A stretch of 54,520 nt of DNA, taken from contig DUEJ01000107.1 of assembly GCA_011192175.1 (NCBI GenBank), positions 1 through 54,520 of the forward strand. Direction: 5' to 3'. The translations under genes and the position numbers were made by a program. The notes beneath the pieces are model-generated. The model saw only the letters and a program-made list of their open reading frames with translations. It was not told where the DNA came from and did not search any database. The DNA comes from Thermoflexia bacterium (lineage in GTDB: Bacteria; Chloroflexota; Anaerolineae; B4-G1; SLSP01). Numbering within the stretch: the first letter of the stretch is position 1; every line of letters starts with the position of its first letter. This document shows positions 42,222 to 51,291 of this stretch, piece after piece.

Positions 42222-42683
42222 TCAATTCTTCTCGTTCAACTCCATTTGCCCCGACTCCAAGATAATCTGCCTAATCTCATCGCTTTGCGGAAGTAATGCG
42301 CCTAAAACTCCATTGATAAAACGGGGCGCACTATCGCCCCCAAAAGTCTTGGCTAATTCTACGGACTCGTTGATAGCCACTTTGTAAGGCACCCCGCCCA
42401 CAGCAAATTCGTACAGAGCCATCCGCAAGAGATTGCGATCAACCACCGCGACCTGCGCTAAAGGCCATTGGGAAGCATGTTGCTGGATATAGTGATCCAA
42501 AACACCACTACATCTCAGCACGCCCACTACCAGCTCTTGGCAATACTGATGCACCAAGGGAACTGCTTCGACATCCCGTTCAAAACCATGTTGTAAGACC
42601 ACTCCTACCGGATGCGTAGTCACATCAACTTCGTAAAGAACCTGTAATGCTAGCTCCCGAGCAAGACGTCGCCCCCCTTTCAT
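42222..42683 (-). CDS. nusB: Transcription antitermination factor NusB
   Basis: The 153-residue all-helical protein has RRLARELALQVLYEVDVT at the start, WPLAQVAVVDRNLLRMALYEF and VPYKVAINESVELAKTFGGDSAPRFINGVLGAL at the end, the three NusB hallmarks. It binds boxA with NusE (S10) to allow full transcription of rRNA operons. It is the last gene of the run that starts with asp23 at 50959; an intrinsic terminator follows. The position after asp23 is also common in Firmicutes. Confidence 0.95.
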   Translation of the reverse strand: MKGGRRLARELALQVLYEVDVTTHPVGVVLQHGFERDVEAVPLVHQYCQELVVGVLRCSGVLDHYIQQHASQWPLAQVAVVDRNLLRMALYEFAVGGVPYKVAINESVELAKTFGGDSAPRFINGVLGALLPQSDEIRQIILESGQMELNEKN

Positions 42684-42704
42684 TTCAAAAAACTGGCTCC
42701 CATC

Positions 42705-43064
42705 TTACGCCGTCTCTCTCTCTTCTGCTTGTGCAAAAATCACGTCCTCAATGTAAACGTTGACTGTCTCAACCGGCATCTCTATCATTTTTTGAATGGC
42801 TTGAGTAACATCTCTCTGGATAGTCTGTCCTAATTTGAGCAGGCTAATTTCAGGAGCGGCCAGAACATGCACTTCAACAGAGACCCGCCCTGCATTTACA
42901 GCTACTTCCACGGGGTTATGACTCAGCCCCAAAAACCGTTTCCCTTCAACCTGCTGGTAGATTTGCACCACTCCGGCAACTTTTTGAGCTGTCAGACGCG
43001 CAATAGTCTCCAATACTTCCGGTTCTACGGTAATTTTGCCAGGAACAGCTTCATTTATACCCAT
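42705..43064 (-). CDS. Asp23/Gls24 family envelope-stress protein, copy 2
   Basis: The 119-residue protein has PGKITVEPEVLETIARLTAQKVAGVVQIYQ, VSVEVHVLAAPEISLLKLGQTIQRDVTQAIQKMIEMPVETVNVYIEDVIF. This is the Asp23 (DUF322) pattern. Members form filaments or patches at the membrane in Firmicutes; the role here is unknown. GAGGAG precedes ATG 43064. It lies 21 bp before nusB, a conserved pairing in Gram-positive bacteria. A paralogue is at 50603-50959. Confidence 0.93.
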   Translation of the reverse strand: MGINEAVPGKITVEPEVLETIARLTAQKVAGVVQIYQQVEGKRFLGLSHNPVEVAVNAGRVSVEVHVLAAPEISLLKLGQTIQRDVTQAIQKMIEMPVETVNVYIEDVIFAQAEERETA

Positions 43065-43111
43065 CTAGCTAACTCCTCTGGCCACTAACGATACCCAATC
43101 AAGGCTAACGC

Positions 43112-43303
43112 TTATCCCTCTTTCGCTGCTAAGACCTGCCGGCCACGATAAGTCCCACAGTTGCGACAGACGTGATAAGGACGAATCATCTCCCCACATT
43201 CAGGGCAAGTGATCAGATGTGGCAAGGAAGGCGCCGCCCAAGTTTGGGCACGGCGATTCTTACGACGGCGGCTGGTAATACGATGCTTTGGTACTGCTCC
43301 CAT
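43112..43303 (-). CDS. rpmF: 50S ribosomal protein L32
   Basis: The 63-residue protein begins GAVPKHRITSRRRKNRRAQTW and has a zinc ribbon CPECGEMIRPYHVCRNCGTYRGRQV, which is full-length zinc-binding L32. AAGGAG lies before ATG 43303. It is a structural protein of the large ribosomal subunit. Confidence 0.97.
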   Translation of the reverse strand: MGAVPKHRITSRRRKNRRAQTWAAPSLPHLITCPECGEMIRPYHVCRNCGTYRGRQVLAAKEG

Positions 43304-43472
43304 CTCTTTAACTCCTTCACTATTTGTTTATCGCTGGTTGCATATAAACGCAACCAGCAAGCATTATACGTCTAAGAACACTTCTGTCAACTTAGCAACC
43401 GGGACTTTCAGCTTCCTTTTCCTTGTGCCCCTAGCCTACACCTTGAGCTGGCTGACTTTTGCCACTACGCCT

Positions 43473-43943
43473 TTATTCATCTTCCAGACGGCGCTCACAC
43501 GCACTCTCAATCCGGGCCAATCCATTCTCCACTTCCCGCAGCGAACGTTTCATCTCTTCCTCCAGTTGGCTGAGCACGGTGAAAACATACTCATCCGCAT
43601 CAGCGCGCATCGTTGCCGTTTCTTGTGCAGCTTGGTGGTAGATGATTTTCACCTGCTTGCGCGCCTCCCGCACAATCTGATGTTCAGCCAGCAGTTCTTC
43701 CAGCTCTCGCTCGGCGCCCACTAAGATCCGCTGCGCTTCCTCCCGCGCTTGCTGCAACAGCTCCTGCCGCCGCTGGACAATCTGCTGCGCTTGCTGCACC
43801 TCACCGGGCAACACCTGCCGTAACCTCTCCAACTGGCTCCGCACCTCAGCCTCGCTCACGGCCCTACTGCCAGAAAAAGGGATTTTAGGACATTCTTCCA
43901 ACAAGTATTGTTCAAGTCGCTGAATCAAAAATTCTATATCCAT
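43473..43943 (-). CDS. Coiled-coil protein between coaD and rpmF
   Basis: The 156-residue protein is almost entirely helical and charged. Residues 1-25 begin MDIEFLIQRLEQYLLEECPKIPF. From about 35 to 150 there are continuous heptads (QLERLRQVLPGEVQQAQQIVQRRQELLQQAREEAQRILVGAERELEELLAEH) like DivIVA or the b subunit of ATP synthase. No membrane span is present. I cannot name a function; septum- or pole-linked scaffolding is a guess from the DivIVA-like look. GAGGAG precedes ATG 43943, and it is in the same run as recG-coaD and rpmF. Confidence 0.88.
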   Translation of the reverse strand: MDIEFLIQRLEQYLLEECPKIPFSGSRAVSEAEVRSQLERLRQVLPGEVQQAQQIVQRRQELLQQAREEAQRILVGAERELEELLAEHQIVREARKQVKIIYHQAAQETATMRADADEYVFTVLSQLEEEMKRSLREVENGLARIESACERRLEDE

Positions 43944-43983
43944 GATTCAATCTCCTCGTTAGGTAACGCGAAAATGCCCGACC

Positions 43984-44514
43984 CTAATCGCGCAGCGAGA
44001 CCAACTGTATCGATTCATCCATGCATGAGGCTTCCGCCCGCTTGCACGCTAAGGCCTGTTGAACATGCGGAGGCACTAAGCTAGACACATCGCCCCCCAA
44101 CATGAAAATCTCCTTGATGATGCTCCCCGTAAGGAATGCGTATTCCTGGCGAGTCATCAGACAGATTGTTTCCATACCCGGCTCAAGTTGATTGTTGGTC
44201 AACGCCATCTGATATTCCAGCTCAAAGTCAGAGATAACCCGCAATCCTCGCACCAACACTTGAGCCCCTCTAGATTTAGCAAACTCCGTCGTCAGTCCCC
44301 CATAGGGACAGACTTCGATATTGGTAACCTCACCCAACGCCGCGCGCGCTAACGCCACCCGTTCTGCCGCCGAGAACAACAATTTTTTGTTCGGCCGGTT
44401 GTAAACAGCGACGATCAGCCGCTCAAAGAGCCTCGCCGCCCGTTTCGCAATGTCAATATGTCCCCAATGGACTGGATCAAATGAGCCGGGATAGATAGCC
44501 ACGCGCGGACTCAT
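43984..44514 (-). CDS. coaD: Phosphopantetheine adenylyltransferase CoaD
   Basis: The 176-residue enzyme has the nucleotidyltransferase motif GSFDPVHWGHIDIAKRA (HxGH), NRPNKKLLFSAAERVALARAAL, VLVRGLRVISDFELEYQMALTNNQL and TGSIIKEIFMLGGDVSSLVPPHVQQAL. This is complete CoaD, the fourth step of coenzyme A synthesis. ATG 44514 overlaps the recG stop by one base (TGATG), showing translational coupling. The C-terminus carries about 15 extra residues (CMDESIQLVSLRD) beyond the usual end. Confidence 0.96.
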   Translation of the reverse strand: MSPRVAIYPGSFDPVHWGHIDIAKRAARLFERLIVAVYNRPNKKLLFSAAERVALARAALGEVTNIEVCPYGGLTTEFAKSRGAQVLVRGLRVISDFELEYQMALTNNQLEPGMETICLMTRQEYAFLTGSIIKEIFMLGGDVSSLVPPHVQQALACKRAEASCMDESIQLVSLRD

Positions 44515-46904
44515 CAACTAACATCTCCCTCTAGAGTTACTGGATTCCAGAGTGCGGCGATGCGGCGCGCTAAGCCACGATGCTCCGGGCGCGATAAATC
44601 GCTATCTACCGCCAGCAACCTCTCAGCCGCCTCCCGTACCTCATGCAACAACCGCGTATCGCGCGCCTGCATAGCCAGAGGCAGTTCCGGAAAACCACTC
44701 TGGCGCGTGCCCAGGAATTCACCCGGGCCGCGCATCTCCAAATCTTTTTCTGCCAACGCAAACCCGTCATTAGTAGCTGCCAACGCCTGCAACCGTTCTG
44801 TGGCCCGCTCAGAAGCATTCTGCGCCAGCAACAGACAATAGGATTGCTGCGCGCCGCGTCCTACTCGTCCTCGGAACTGATGTAATTGCGAGAGGCCGAA
44901 CCGTTCCGCGCCATCAACCAACATGACGGTAGCATTGGGCACATCCACTCCCACCTCAACCACGGAAGTGGCAACCAAAATATCCACCTCACCACGCGCG
45001 AAAGCGGACATCCCTGCTTCCTTATCTGTGCCGCTCATCCGCCCGTGGAGCAAGCCCACCCGCAAAGACGGGAAGATTTCCTTTTGTAACCGCTCATATT
45101 CCACCACAGCCGCCCGCGCCTCTATTTTCTCCGATTCCTCAACCAACGGGTAAATAATAAATGCCTGCCGGCCCTGAGCTATCTCTTTGCGGATAAAAGC
45201 GTAAGCGCGTTCCCGGTGCCTCGGAGCCAAGACGCGCGTTTGGATCGGCTGGCGACCAGGCGGCAGCTCATCCAACACCGAGACGTCCAAATGCCCCCAG
45301 AGAGTCAGTTCCAGAGAACGGGGAATAGGCGTCGCGGTCATCACTAACAGGTGCGGATTGTATCCCTTCTGGCGCAGAGCGCCGCGCTGTTCAACGCCGA
45401 AGCGATGTTGCTCATCCACCACCACCAGCACTAACTCGTCAAACTCTACCGTTTCTTGAATCAGCGCATGGGTGCCCACCACCAGCTGGACAGCCCCCGA
45501 GGCTAACCCGGCGTAAATTTCCTCCCGTGTTTCCCCAGAGACGCTCCCCGTCAGCAGCCGAATTTCCGGATGAGGGGCTGGGAAAGTCGCTAGCAATTGC
45601 TGGAGAGTCTGATAGTGCTGCTCGGCCAAAATTTCAGTGGGCGCCATCAGTGCAGCTTGATATCTTTCCAACGCCACAATATCCATCAAGATTGCGGCCA
45701 CCGCCGTCTTGCCAGACCCCACATCTCCCTGCAAAAGCCGGTTCATGGGCCGCCCAGAAGCCAGATCCGCCATCATTTCATTCAACGAGCGCCGTTGGGC
45801 TGCCGTTAGCTCATAAGGCAGCGCCACCGCCAACGCCTTCAGATAATCCAATGGCGGCTTGACCTCCCGGCCCGGCACCGCTTTCCACTGCTGCTTTTGC
45901 TGCAACAACCCCAACTGTAAGTAGAGGGTTTCCTCAAAGATCAACCGCCGCCGGGCGGCTTTAAGGCATTCGACGTCTTGAGGGAAGTGAATGCCCCACA
46001 ACGCTTGTTCCATAGATAAAAGCTGGTGCCTCTCGCGTAAATACTCTGGCAGAGGATCAGGCAGCCGGGCGGCCCAGACACTCAGCGTCTGGCGCATCAA
46101 CTTCCGCAACCCGCGGGCGGCCAGCCCCTCGGTCAGCGGATAGATAGGCAGTATCTGGGGAGTACCCAGATCATCCTGCCCAATACGTTCCCACTGCGGA
46201 GAATTCATAGTCAGGCGGCCCAAATACTCATCCACCTTGCCCCGCACCCGTATTTGCATCCCCGGCTTGATCCGTCCCTGCAAATACGGTTGATTGAACC
46301 AGGTAATTTCCAACGTCCCTGTACCATCAGATAAAATAGCGTGGAACAAACTACGCCCACCCCGCGTTTTTCGTACCTCCGCCTCCCAAACAGAAGCGAG
46401 CAACGTCACCCGCTCGCCATACTCCAGCCGGTCAATCGTCTTAAACTTAGAATAATCTTCATACCGGTGTGGATAGAGGGTCAACAAGTCCCCGATCGTC
46501 TTTGCGCCCACCTTAGCCAACAATTTAGCGCGTTTCGCTCCCACCCCCGGTAACAAATTCGTCGCGGCCCGTAACCCGCGCTCCACTGGCCCCCTGCTTG
46601 GCGCAGGAGGAACCGTTGAAGCCCCAAACCGTGGGGTTGGCGCCTCTTCCCCAGGAGCCAATAAATTCCACAACTGCCGCCAACATTCCGGGCGCACCTC
46701 GGCTGGCCCAGCACTATACTCCTCCATGCGCCGCGCCACCTCAGTCACCCAATCCGCCCGCTCCGCACCGTAAACCCGCGCGGCCTGCTTCTGCCACGTT
46801 CCCACGTAGCGCGCCAGCCCGCCCGCTACGGCCTTATCCTGGAACAGATAATCCCGTTTCTCCAAAACAAGCATCTTCTTCAGCGTTTCCAAAGGCTCTC
46901 CCAT
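44514..46904 (-). CDS. recG: ATP-dependent DNA helicase RecG
   Basis: The gene encodes 796 residues from ATG 46904 (GGGGAG 5 nt upstream; an in-frame TTG earlier is less likely). Residues 1-130 are an N-terminal extension. Then comes the wedge/OB domain (LLPGVGAKRAKLLAKVGAKTIGDLLTLYPHRYEDYSK and TWFNQPYLQGRIKPGMQIRVRGKV), followed by a superfamily 2 helicase with LLQGDVGSGKTAVA, VVDEQHRFGVEQR, VMTATPIPRSLEL, ATSVVEVGVDVPNATVM and GRVGRGAQQSYCLLL. It reverses stalled replication forks. Its run continues into coaD with a one-base overlap. Confidence 0.97.
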   Translation of the reverse strand: MGEPLETLKKMLVLEKRDYLFQDKAVAGGLARYVGTWQKQAARVYGAERADWVTEVARRMEEYSAGPAEVRPECWRQLWNLLAPGEEAPTPRFGASTVPPAPSRGPVERGLRAATNLLPGVGAKRAKLLAKVGAKTIGDLLTLYPHRYEDYSKFKTIDRLEYGERVTLLASVWEAEVRKTRGGRSLFHAILSDGTGTLEITWFNQPYLQGRIKPGMQIRVRGKVDEYLGRLTMNSPQWERIGQDDLGTPQILPIYPLTEGLAARGLRKLMRQTLSVWAARLPDPLPEYLRERHQLLSMEQALWGIHFPQDVECLKAARRRLIFEETLYLQLGLLQQKQQWKAVPGREVKPPLDYLKALAVALPYELTAAQRRSLNEMMADLASGRPMNRLLQGDVGSGKTAVAAILMDIVALERYQAALMAPTEILAEQHYQTLQQLLATFPAPHPEIRLLTGSVSGETREEIYAGLASGAVQLVVGTHALIQETVEFDELVLVVVDEQHRFGVEQRGALRQKGYNPHLLVMTATPIPRSLELTLWGHLDVSVLDELPPGRQPIQTRVLAPRHRERAYAFIRKEIAQGRQAFIIYPLVEESEKIEARAAVVEYERLQKEIFPSLRVGLLHGRMSGTDKEAGMSAFARGEVDILVATSVVEVGVDVPNATVMLVDGAERFGLSQLHQFRGRVGRGAQQSYCLLLAQNASERATERLQALAATNDGFALAEKDLEMRGPGEFLGTRQSGFPELPLAMQARDTRLLHEVREAAERLLAVDSDLSRPEHRGLARRIAALWNPVTLEGDVS

Positions 46905-47110
46905 GCACTCTCCCCGCAAAATCTCATCCCGCTCAGTTGATTGCCAGCCAGTGTCCGTGCTCTCTCTGCCATGTTCTTAATTTTTTGATCAATTTCCCTG
47001 GCGGCTCCCCTCAATGTCATTACGTACAGTTCAACCTACCACCCCGCCAAATGGGAAAAGGAAGAGATCTTCTCCGCGCGTCTCGCGCCACATTCCACCC
47101 TCCATCCCGC

Positions 47111-47977
47111 TTACCAAACCTTCCCCGCGCCCTCCGCTTGCACCCAGGCCACGCCCACGCCCTGCGGCCCGATATGTGTTCCAAAGATAGGGTTAACTTC
47201 CACCACCGGCAACTGCCCACAGGGAGCATAAGGCTGCATAGCCTCATGCAGCGCCATCCAACTCTCTTCAGCCAGACCGCTGTGCAACAGCACCAACCGC
47301 TCCAAAGGCCCGGCTTCCGCCACCTGCCGGAGCAACCACGCCCGCGCCCGCCGGCGAGTACGCACCCGCCCCCACAGGCGCGCCTCGCCCGCATGAAAAG
47401 CTATCAAGGGCTTAACCTTCAACCACTGCCCCAGCTGCGCCGTGACCCAACTCACGCGACCGCTACGTTTCAAATACTCCAACGTATCCAGCACCCCGAT
47501 GATATATGTGCGCTGGCGCAACGCAATCACTAATTCCTTAACCTCAACTACCGTTGCTCCCCGCGCGAGAGCTTCAGCCGCCGCCTGGACCAGAAAGCCC
47601 AGGCCCCGCGAAATTTGACCACTCTCCAACAGATGCACCCGCGCGCCCCCCAGCTCTCTGGCGGCCAACTGCGCATTGGCCTGCGTGCTGCTAAGAGAAT
47701 TAGCCAGAAAGATTGCGATAATATCCTCCGCCCCTTCCGTGACCAACTCCTCGTAGAACGTCAAAATCTCTCCCACACCCGGCGCAGCCGTCTGCGGCAT
47801 CTCCCCACTCTGCGCCAACCGTTGATAGAAGCAACTCCGATCCAACGTACCATCATCACAATAATCCTCCCCCTCTAGCGAAAAATGCAGGGGGAGAATC
47901 CTGATACCCAAACGTTGCGCGGTCTCTACGGATAGATCCGCGGTGCTATCGGTGAGCACGCGGATAGAGTTGCTCAC
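47111..47977 (-). CDS. DegV/FakB family fatty-acid-binding protein, copy 2
   Basis: The 288-residue protein begins SNSIRVLTDSTADLSVETAQRLGIRILPLHFSLEGEDYCDD and has IFLANSLSSTQANAQLAA and THIGPQGVGVAW, the conserved DegV fold with the TDSTAD and GPGxxG elements. In FakAB systems this protein presents a fatty acid to the kinase FakA, which phosphorylates it for phospholipid synthesis. The start is GTG 47977, overlapping the previous DegV stop by 4 bp (GTGA). It is one of two adjacent paralogues. Confidence 0.92.
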   Translation of the reverse strand: MSNSIRVLTDSTADLSVETAQRLGIRILPLHFSLEGEDYCDDGTLDRSCFYQRLAQSGEMPQTAAPGVGEILTFYEELVTEGAEDIIAIFLANSLSSTQANAQLAARELGGARVHLLESGQISRGLGFLVQAAAEALARGATVVEVKELVIALRQRTYIIGVLDTLEYLKRSGRVSWVTAQLGQWLKVKPLIAFHAGEARLWGRVRTRRRARAWLLRQVAEAGPLERLVLLHSGLAEESWMALHEAMQPYAPCGQLPVVEVNPIFGTHIGPQGVGVAWVQAEGAGKVW

Positions 47978-48840
47978 CTAAAATTAAGCCCCTCGTAAAC
48001 CACCAGCCCCAATCCATTTGGCCCCACATGCGAGGCCAGAATTGGATCGTAGAAAATAGTGGGAAAATCAATACCCGGCAATAGCTCTTCCAGCTCATCC
48101 CGCAGCTCGGCCGCCTCTGCTGCAATTTCCGGCCCATATCCTTGCAAAATCACCAATTGTCTAATGCGCGAAAATTCAGAGGCAAACTCATCTAATCTAT
48201 CCAACGCTTTCGACGCAGATCTACTCTTCTCCAGCGGGAGAATATCCCCCCTTTCAATCTCCATAAAAGGATGGATGCCTAAAAAGGAACCTAAAATCGC
48301 CTGCATAGCACTCAACCGGCCACTGCGCTGCAAATACTCTGACGTGTGCGAAGTCATTGCCACGTACAGGTGCGGCATCATCCCACGCAATTGACGCACA
48401 ATAGCCGGTAATGGCCAAGCGTCTTCCTGTAACAACATCCCTGCTCGCTCCACCAAGGCCCCTAACCCCATCGAGATCGTTTCAGAATCCAAGATGGTGA
48501 TGTCACAGCGGCCCATAAAATCCTGTGCGCCCAGACGTGCATTTTTCAGTACGGGGCTTAAGCGACCAGAGGAAAGAATTAACAACATCTTATTAGTGCG
48601 ATAAAGTGTGCGTGCAAACACTGCCCGAAAATCATCTGGTGAAGGGCCAATAATTTTTACTGCTTGCCGTTCCTTCATCAAATCGGATAACAGTTCAATA
48701 TGCCCAGCTACTTGCTGATCGTAAATATAGGTTCTATCCCCTACCTGTGCCACAATAGGAAGACTAATCACCCCCAACTCGCGCAACCGCTCGGGGGGGA
48801 GACAAGCAGTACCGTCAGTAATCAATTGCACTCGACTCAC
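47974..48840 (-). CDS. DegV/FakB family fatty-acid-binding protein, copy 1
   Basis: The 288-residue protein begins SRVQLITDGTACLPPERLRELGVISLPIVAQVGDRTYIYDQQ and contains ILSSGRLSPVLKNARLGAQDF, TSEYLQRSGRLSAMQAILGSFLGIHPFMEIERGDI and HVGPNGLGLVVYEG. It is a DegV fold with TDGTAC in place of the usual TDSTAD. The start is GTG 48840 with GGAGGAG upstream. It follows fakA closely and is translationally coupled to the second DegV. Two FakB-like proteins usually differ in fatty-acid preference. Confidence 0.92.
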   Translation of the reverse strand: MSRVQLITDGTACLPPERLRELGVISLPIVAQVGDRTYIYDQQVAGHIELLSDLMKERQAVKIIGPSPDDFRAVFARTLYRTNKMLLILSSGRLSPVLKNARLGAQDFMGRCDITILDSETISMGLGALVERAGMLLQEDAWPLPAIVRQLRGMMPHLYVAMTSHTSEYLQRSGRLSAMQAILGSFLGIHPFMEIERGDILPLEKSRSASKALDRLDEFASEFSRIRQLVILQGYGPEIAAEAAELRDELEELLPGIDFPTIFYDPILASHVGPNGLGLVVYEGLNFR

Positions 48841-48896
48841 TTCCGCTCCTCCATAAGACTGTTAATTCCGAAAATGTTTTCCCCTACCCCCCCCCG

Positions 48897-50588
48897 CTAT
48901 TCAATCGAAATCAAGTAGGGGTAATGTGGTTGACCACCAAACATAACTTCAAATTCCAACTCCAGATAGGCAGCTCTCAATAGTTCAATCAGAGACTCGG
49001 CCTCTTCAGCTAGCACGTCTTCCCCATAATAGAAAGTAACAAGTTCCCGTTCCTCAAGCTCGGCTAACCCCAAGAGCTCTCTGACGATTCCTTCAACAGT
49101 TTCACCGGCCACGACCATTTTACCATCTAATAAACCAATAGCATCCCCTTTCCGGACCTTCACCCCATTCACGGTTACACTGCGAACCGCCCAAGTCACC
49201 TCGCCAGAGATTATCTCCTGCGCGGCCTCGCCCATAGCCGTCACATTTTCATCCAGCGTAGCCTGAGGATTTAAGAAGAGCAATGCCCCCACGCCCTGAG
49301 CCATGCTGCGGGTAGGCACTACGGCAACTGTTTTCTCACTTACCTCCGCCGCTTGTTCCGAGGCCATAAAGATATTTTTGTTATTAGGAAGCACTATAGC
49401 CTGCTCAGTTGGTAACTGGTCAAGTGCTTTTACTATATCTGCCGTACTGGGATTCATCGTCTGCCCCCCGCGTACCACCACCGCCCCCAAACTTTGGAAA
49501 ATCTGGACCATGCCCTCCCCGGCAGCTACCACCACTACCCCCATTTCATCCGGGGCTAAATTCGCTATCAGCGGTGAAATTAACTCTTTGCCCGGCCCCC
49601 TCCCCGGATGTACGTCACGCCCAGCGAGAAACTCCAGATATTGGGCCTGCATATTTTCCACCACCACATCTAGCAGCTCGCCATGCCGCACCCCATAACT
49701 AATCGGTATTCCGGGATCAGATACATGCACATGCACTTTAATGGTCTGAGAATCACCCACTATTAACGGGCAATCTCCCAGGGCCTCAATCCCCGCACGG
49801 ATGCTGGTCACATCCATATCCTGCCCTCGGACAATAAATTGCACATCATAAGGATAAGCCCTATCAAAATGAATATGCTCATGTCCATGATCTACATCCA
49901 ACTGTCCTGCGGTGGAGAGATCCACCACTTGTAAGAGGCGTTCATCCTCCGTCACTGCTATTCCCGCGACAGAGTGCCACATCCCTTCGAAGATCACCGC
50001 CAAGCCCTGCCCTCCGGCGTCCACCACCCCGGCCTCACGCAACACGGCCAATAGCGAGGGAGTCCGGGACTCACTAGCTTTCGCCGCACTTACCAGCTGC
50101 TTAAAGAACTCCCGCATATCAGTCTCGTCTTTAGCAACCAGCTCCATCTCTGCCGCTGTCTCGCGAATTACCGTGAGAATCGTGCCCTCGACCGGTTTCA
50201 CGACCCCTTTATAAGCCGTATCTGAGGCCGCCTGCAGCGCAGTCGTCAATTCTGGCACATTCACGCGGGTCTTGCCAGCTAGGCCCCTAGCCAGTCCGCG
50301 CCATATCTGAGAAAGAATCACCCCAGAGTTCCCCCGCGCCCCCATCAAAGCGCCATGCGCCACCTTCTCCGCGATCACCCCCACCTCCTCCTGCGGGAGA
50401 TTCTCTATCTCCTCCCAGGCAGAGGTCATAGTCAACATCATATTGGTACCAGTGTCGCCATCAGGGACCGGGAAAACATTCAAAGCATTGATAGCCTCTT
50501 TATGTTGTCGCAATCTGACCAGCGCCGCTTTCACCATCCATTTTAGATCTTGGCCATCCAAAGCCATATATTCTTCACGCACAGCCAC
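48897..50588 (-). CDS. fakA: Fatty acid kinase FakA-like (DhaL/DAK2 domain protein)
   Basis: The 563-residue protein starts at GTG 50588 with GGAGG 9 nt upstream; ATG 50567 is an alternative. The N-terminal DhaL/DAK2 domain (about 10-205) has INALNVFPVPDGDTGTNMMLTM, VAHGALMGARGNSGVILSQIWRGLARGL and DAGGQGLAVIFEGM, which hold the Mg-ATP. The middle and C-terminal FakA/YloV domains contain VHVHVSDPGIPISYGVRHGELLDVVVENM and VVAAGEGMVQIFQSLGA, and end in YYGEDVLAEEAESLIELL. With the two DegV genes it should form a fatty acid kinase that feeds exogenous fatty acids to the PlsX/PlsY route. It lies 14 bp after asp23. Confidence 0.94.
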   Translation of the reverse strand: MAVREEYMALDGQDLKWMVKAALVRLRQHKEAINALNVFPVPDGDTGTNMMLTMTSAWEEIENLPQEEVGVIAEKVAHGALMGARGNSGVILSQIWRGLARGLAGKTRVNVPELTTALQAASDTAYKGVVKPVEGTILTVIRETAAEMELVAKDETDMREFFKQLVSAAKASESRTPSLLAVLREAGVVDAGGQGLAVIFEGMWHSVAGIAVTEDERLLQVVDLSTAGQLDVDHGHEHIHFDRAYPYDVQFIVRGQDMDVTSIRAGIEALGDCPLIVGDSQTIKVHVHVSDPGIPISYGVRHGELLDVVVENMQAQYLEFLAGRDVHPGRGPGKELISPLIANLAPDEMGVVVVAAGEGMVQIFQSLGAVVVRGGQTMNPSTADIVKALDQLPTEQAIVLPNNKNIFMASEQAAEVSEKTVAVVPTRSMAQGVGALLFLNPQATLDENVTAMGEAAQEIISGEVTWAVRSVTVNGVKVRKGDAIGLLDGKMVVAGETVEGIVRELLGLAELEERELVTFYYGEDVLAEEAESLIELLRAAYLELEFEVMFGGQPHYPYLISIE

Positions 50589-50602
50589 AATTCACCGCCT
50601 CC

Positions 50603-50959
50603 CTACTCCTCGTCGCTAACCCGGAGCGCCTGCACATGCACATTCACCGCTTCCACAGGCATCTCCAACGCCTTTTCGACTTGATATCGCACTACATTTT
50701 TGACACTCTGAGCCACGCTGGCAATACGGGTCCCATATTCTACCACAACGAAAACATTGATAACGATCATTTTGTTACGCACGCGAATCTCCACTCCTCG
50801 CTTGCGATCAGCTGAAAGTAAATCAGCCACCTCTGCGGCAAAGTTCCTGGGGACTACACCCACCACCCCATAACATCTTTGCACGACCTCACTAACAATT
50901 GAAGAGATCGCCGCTGACGAAACCTCGATCTTTCCCTTAGGTCGAATTTGTTCACTCAT
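50603..50959 (-). CDS. Asp23/Gls24 family envelope-stress protein, copy 1
   Basis: The 118-residue protein has GKIEVSSAAISSIVSEVVQRCYGVVGVVPRN, GVEIRVRNKMIVINVFVVVEYGTRIASVAQSVKNVVRYQVEKALEMPVEAVNVHVQALRV, a clear DUF322 protein. AGGAGGGG precedes ATG 50959. It is the first gene of the run that ends with nusB. The arrangement rpmB (divergent), asp23, fakA is shared with Firmicutes such as Bacillus (rpmB-yloU-yloV). Confidence 0.94.
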   Translation of the reverse strand: MSEQIRPKGKIEVSSAAISSIVSEVVQRCYGVVGVVPRNFAAEVADLLSADRKRGVEIRVRNKMIVINVFVVVEYGTRIASVAQSVKNVVRYQVEKALEMPVEAVNVHVQALRVSDEE

Positions 50960-50978
50960 TTTTTACACCCCTCCTAAG

Positions 50979-51006
50979 TTGCTCTTTATTCCGTATATGG
51001 TATTAT
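50979..51006 (+). promoter_or_regulatory. Promoter of rpmB
   Basis: TTGCTC (50979-50984), 16 nt and TATTAT (51001-51006) lie 32 bp before the rpmB start. Confidence 0.75.
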
Positions 51007-51038
51007 ATTCGCACAGAAATATACGAGGTGAAATTACT

Positions 51039-51227
51039 ATGGCAAAATGTGATATCTGTGGAAAAAGTACTCGCTTTGGTCGCAACGTAAGTCACTCAAA
51101 GAAATCCACCAACCGTAGATTTATGGCCAATATTCAACGCAAGCGCGTTATGCTTGACGGTAGGATGCAACGCATTCATATCTGCACCCAGTGTCTACGC
51201 ACCTTGACCAAACAACCAACGAGATAA
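51039..51227 (+). CDS. rpmB: 50S ribosomal protein L28
   Basis: The gene encodes 62 residues starting MAKCDICGKSTRFGRNVSHSKKSTNRRFMANIQRKRVML at ATG 51039, with GAGGTG 8 nt upstream; longer in-frame starts cover the promoter. The Cys pairs CDIC and CTQC show the zinc-binding form. It is part of the large ribosomal subunit and is divergent from the asp23-fakA genes. Confidence 0.97.
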   Translation: MAKCDICGKSTRFGRNVSHSKKSTNRRFMANIQRKRVMLDGRMQRIHICTQCLRTLTKQPTR

Positions 51228-51244
51228 CTTTTACCCTCTCAATA

Positions 51245-51275
51245 AAACAGCTCCGTCTTAATGACGGGGCTGTTT
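51245..51275. terminator. Terminator between rpmB and rpe
   Basis: AAACAGCTCCGTC and GACGGGGCTGTTT form a 13-bp stem with one T-G pair and a 5-nt loop. It can serve both converging genes. Confidence 0.88.
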
Positions 51276-51291
51276 GTGGTTCATCAAGTTA

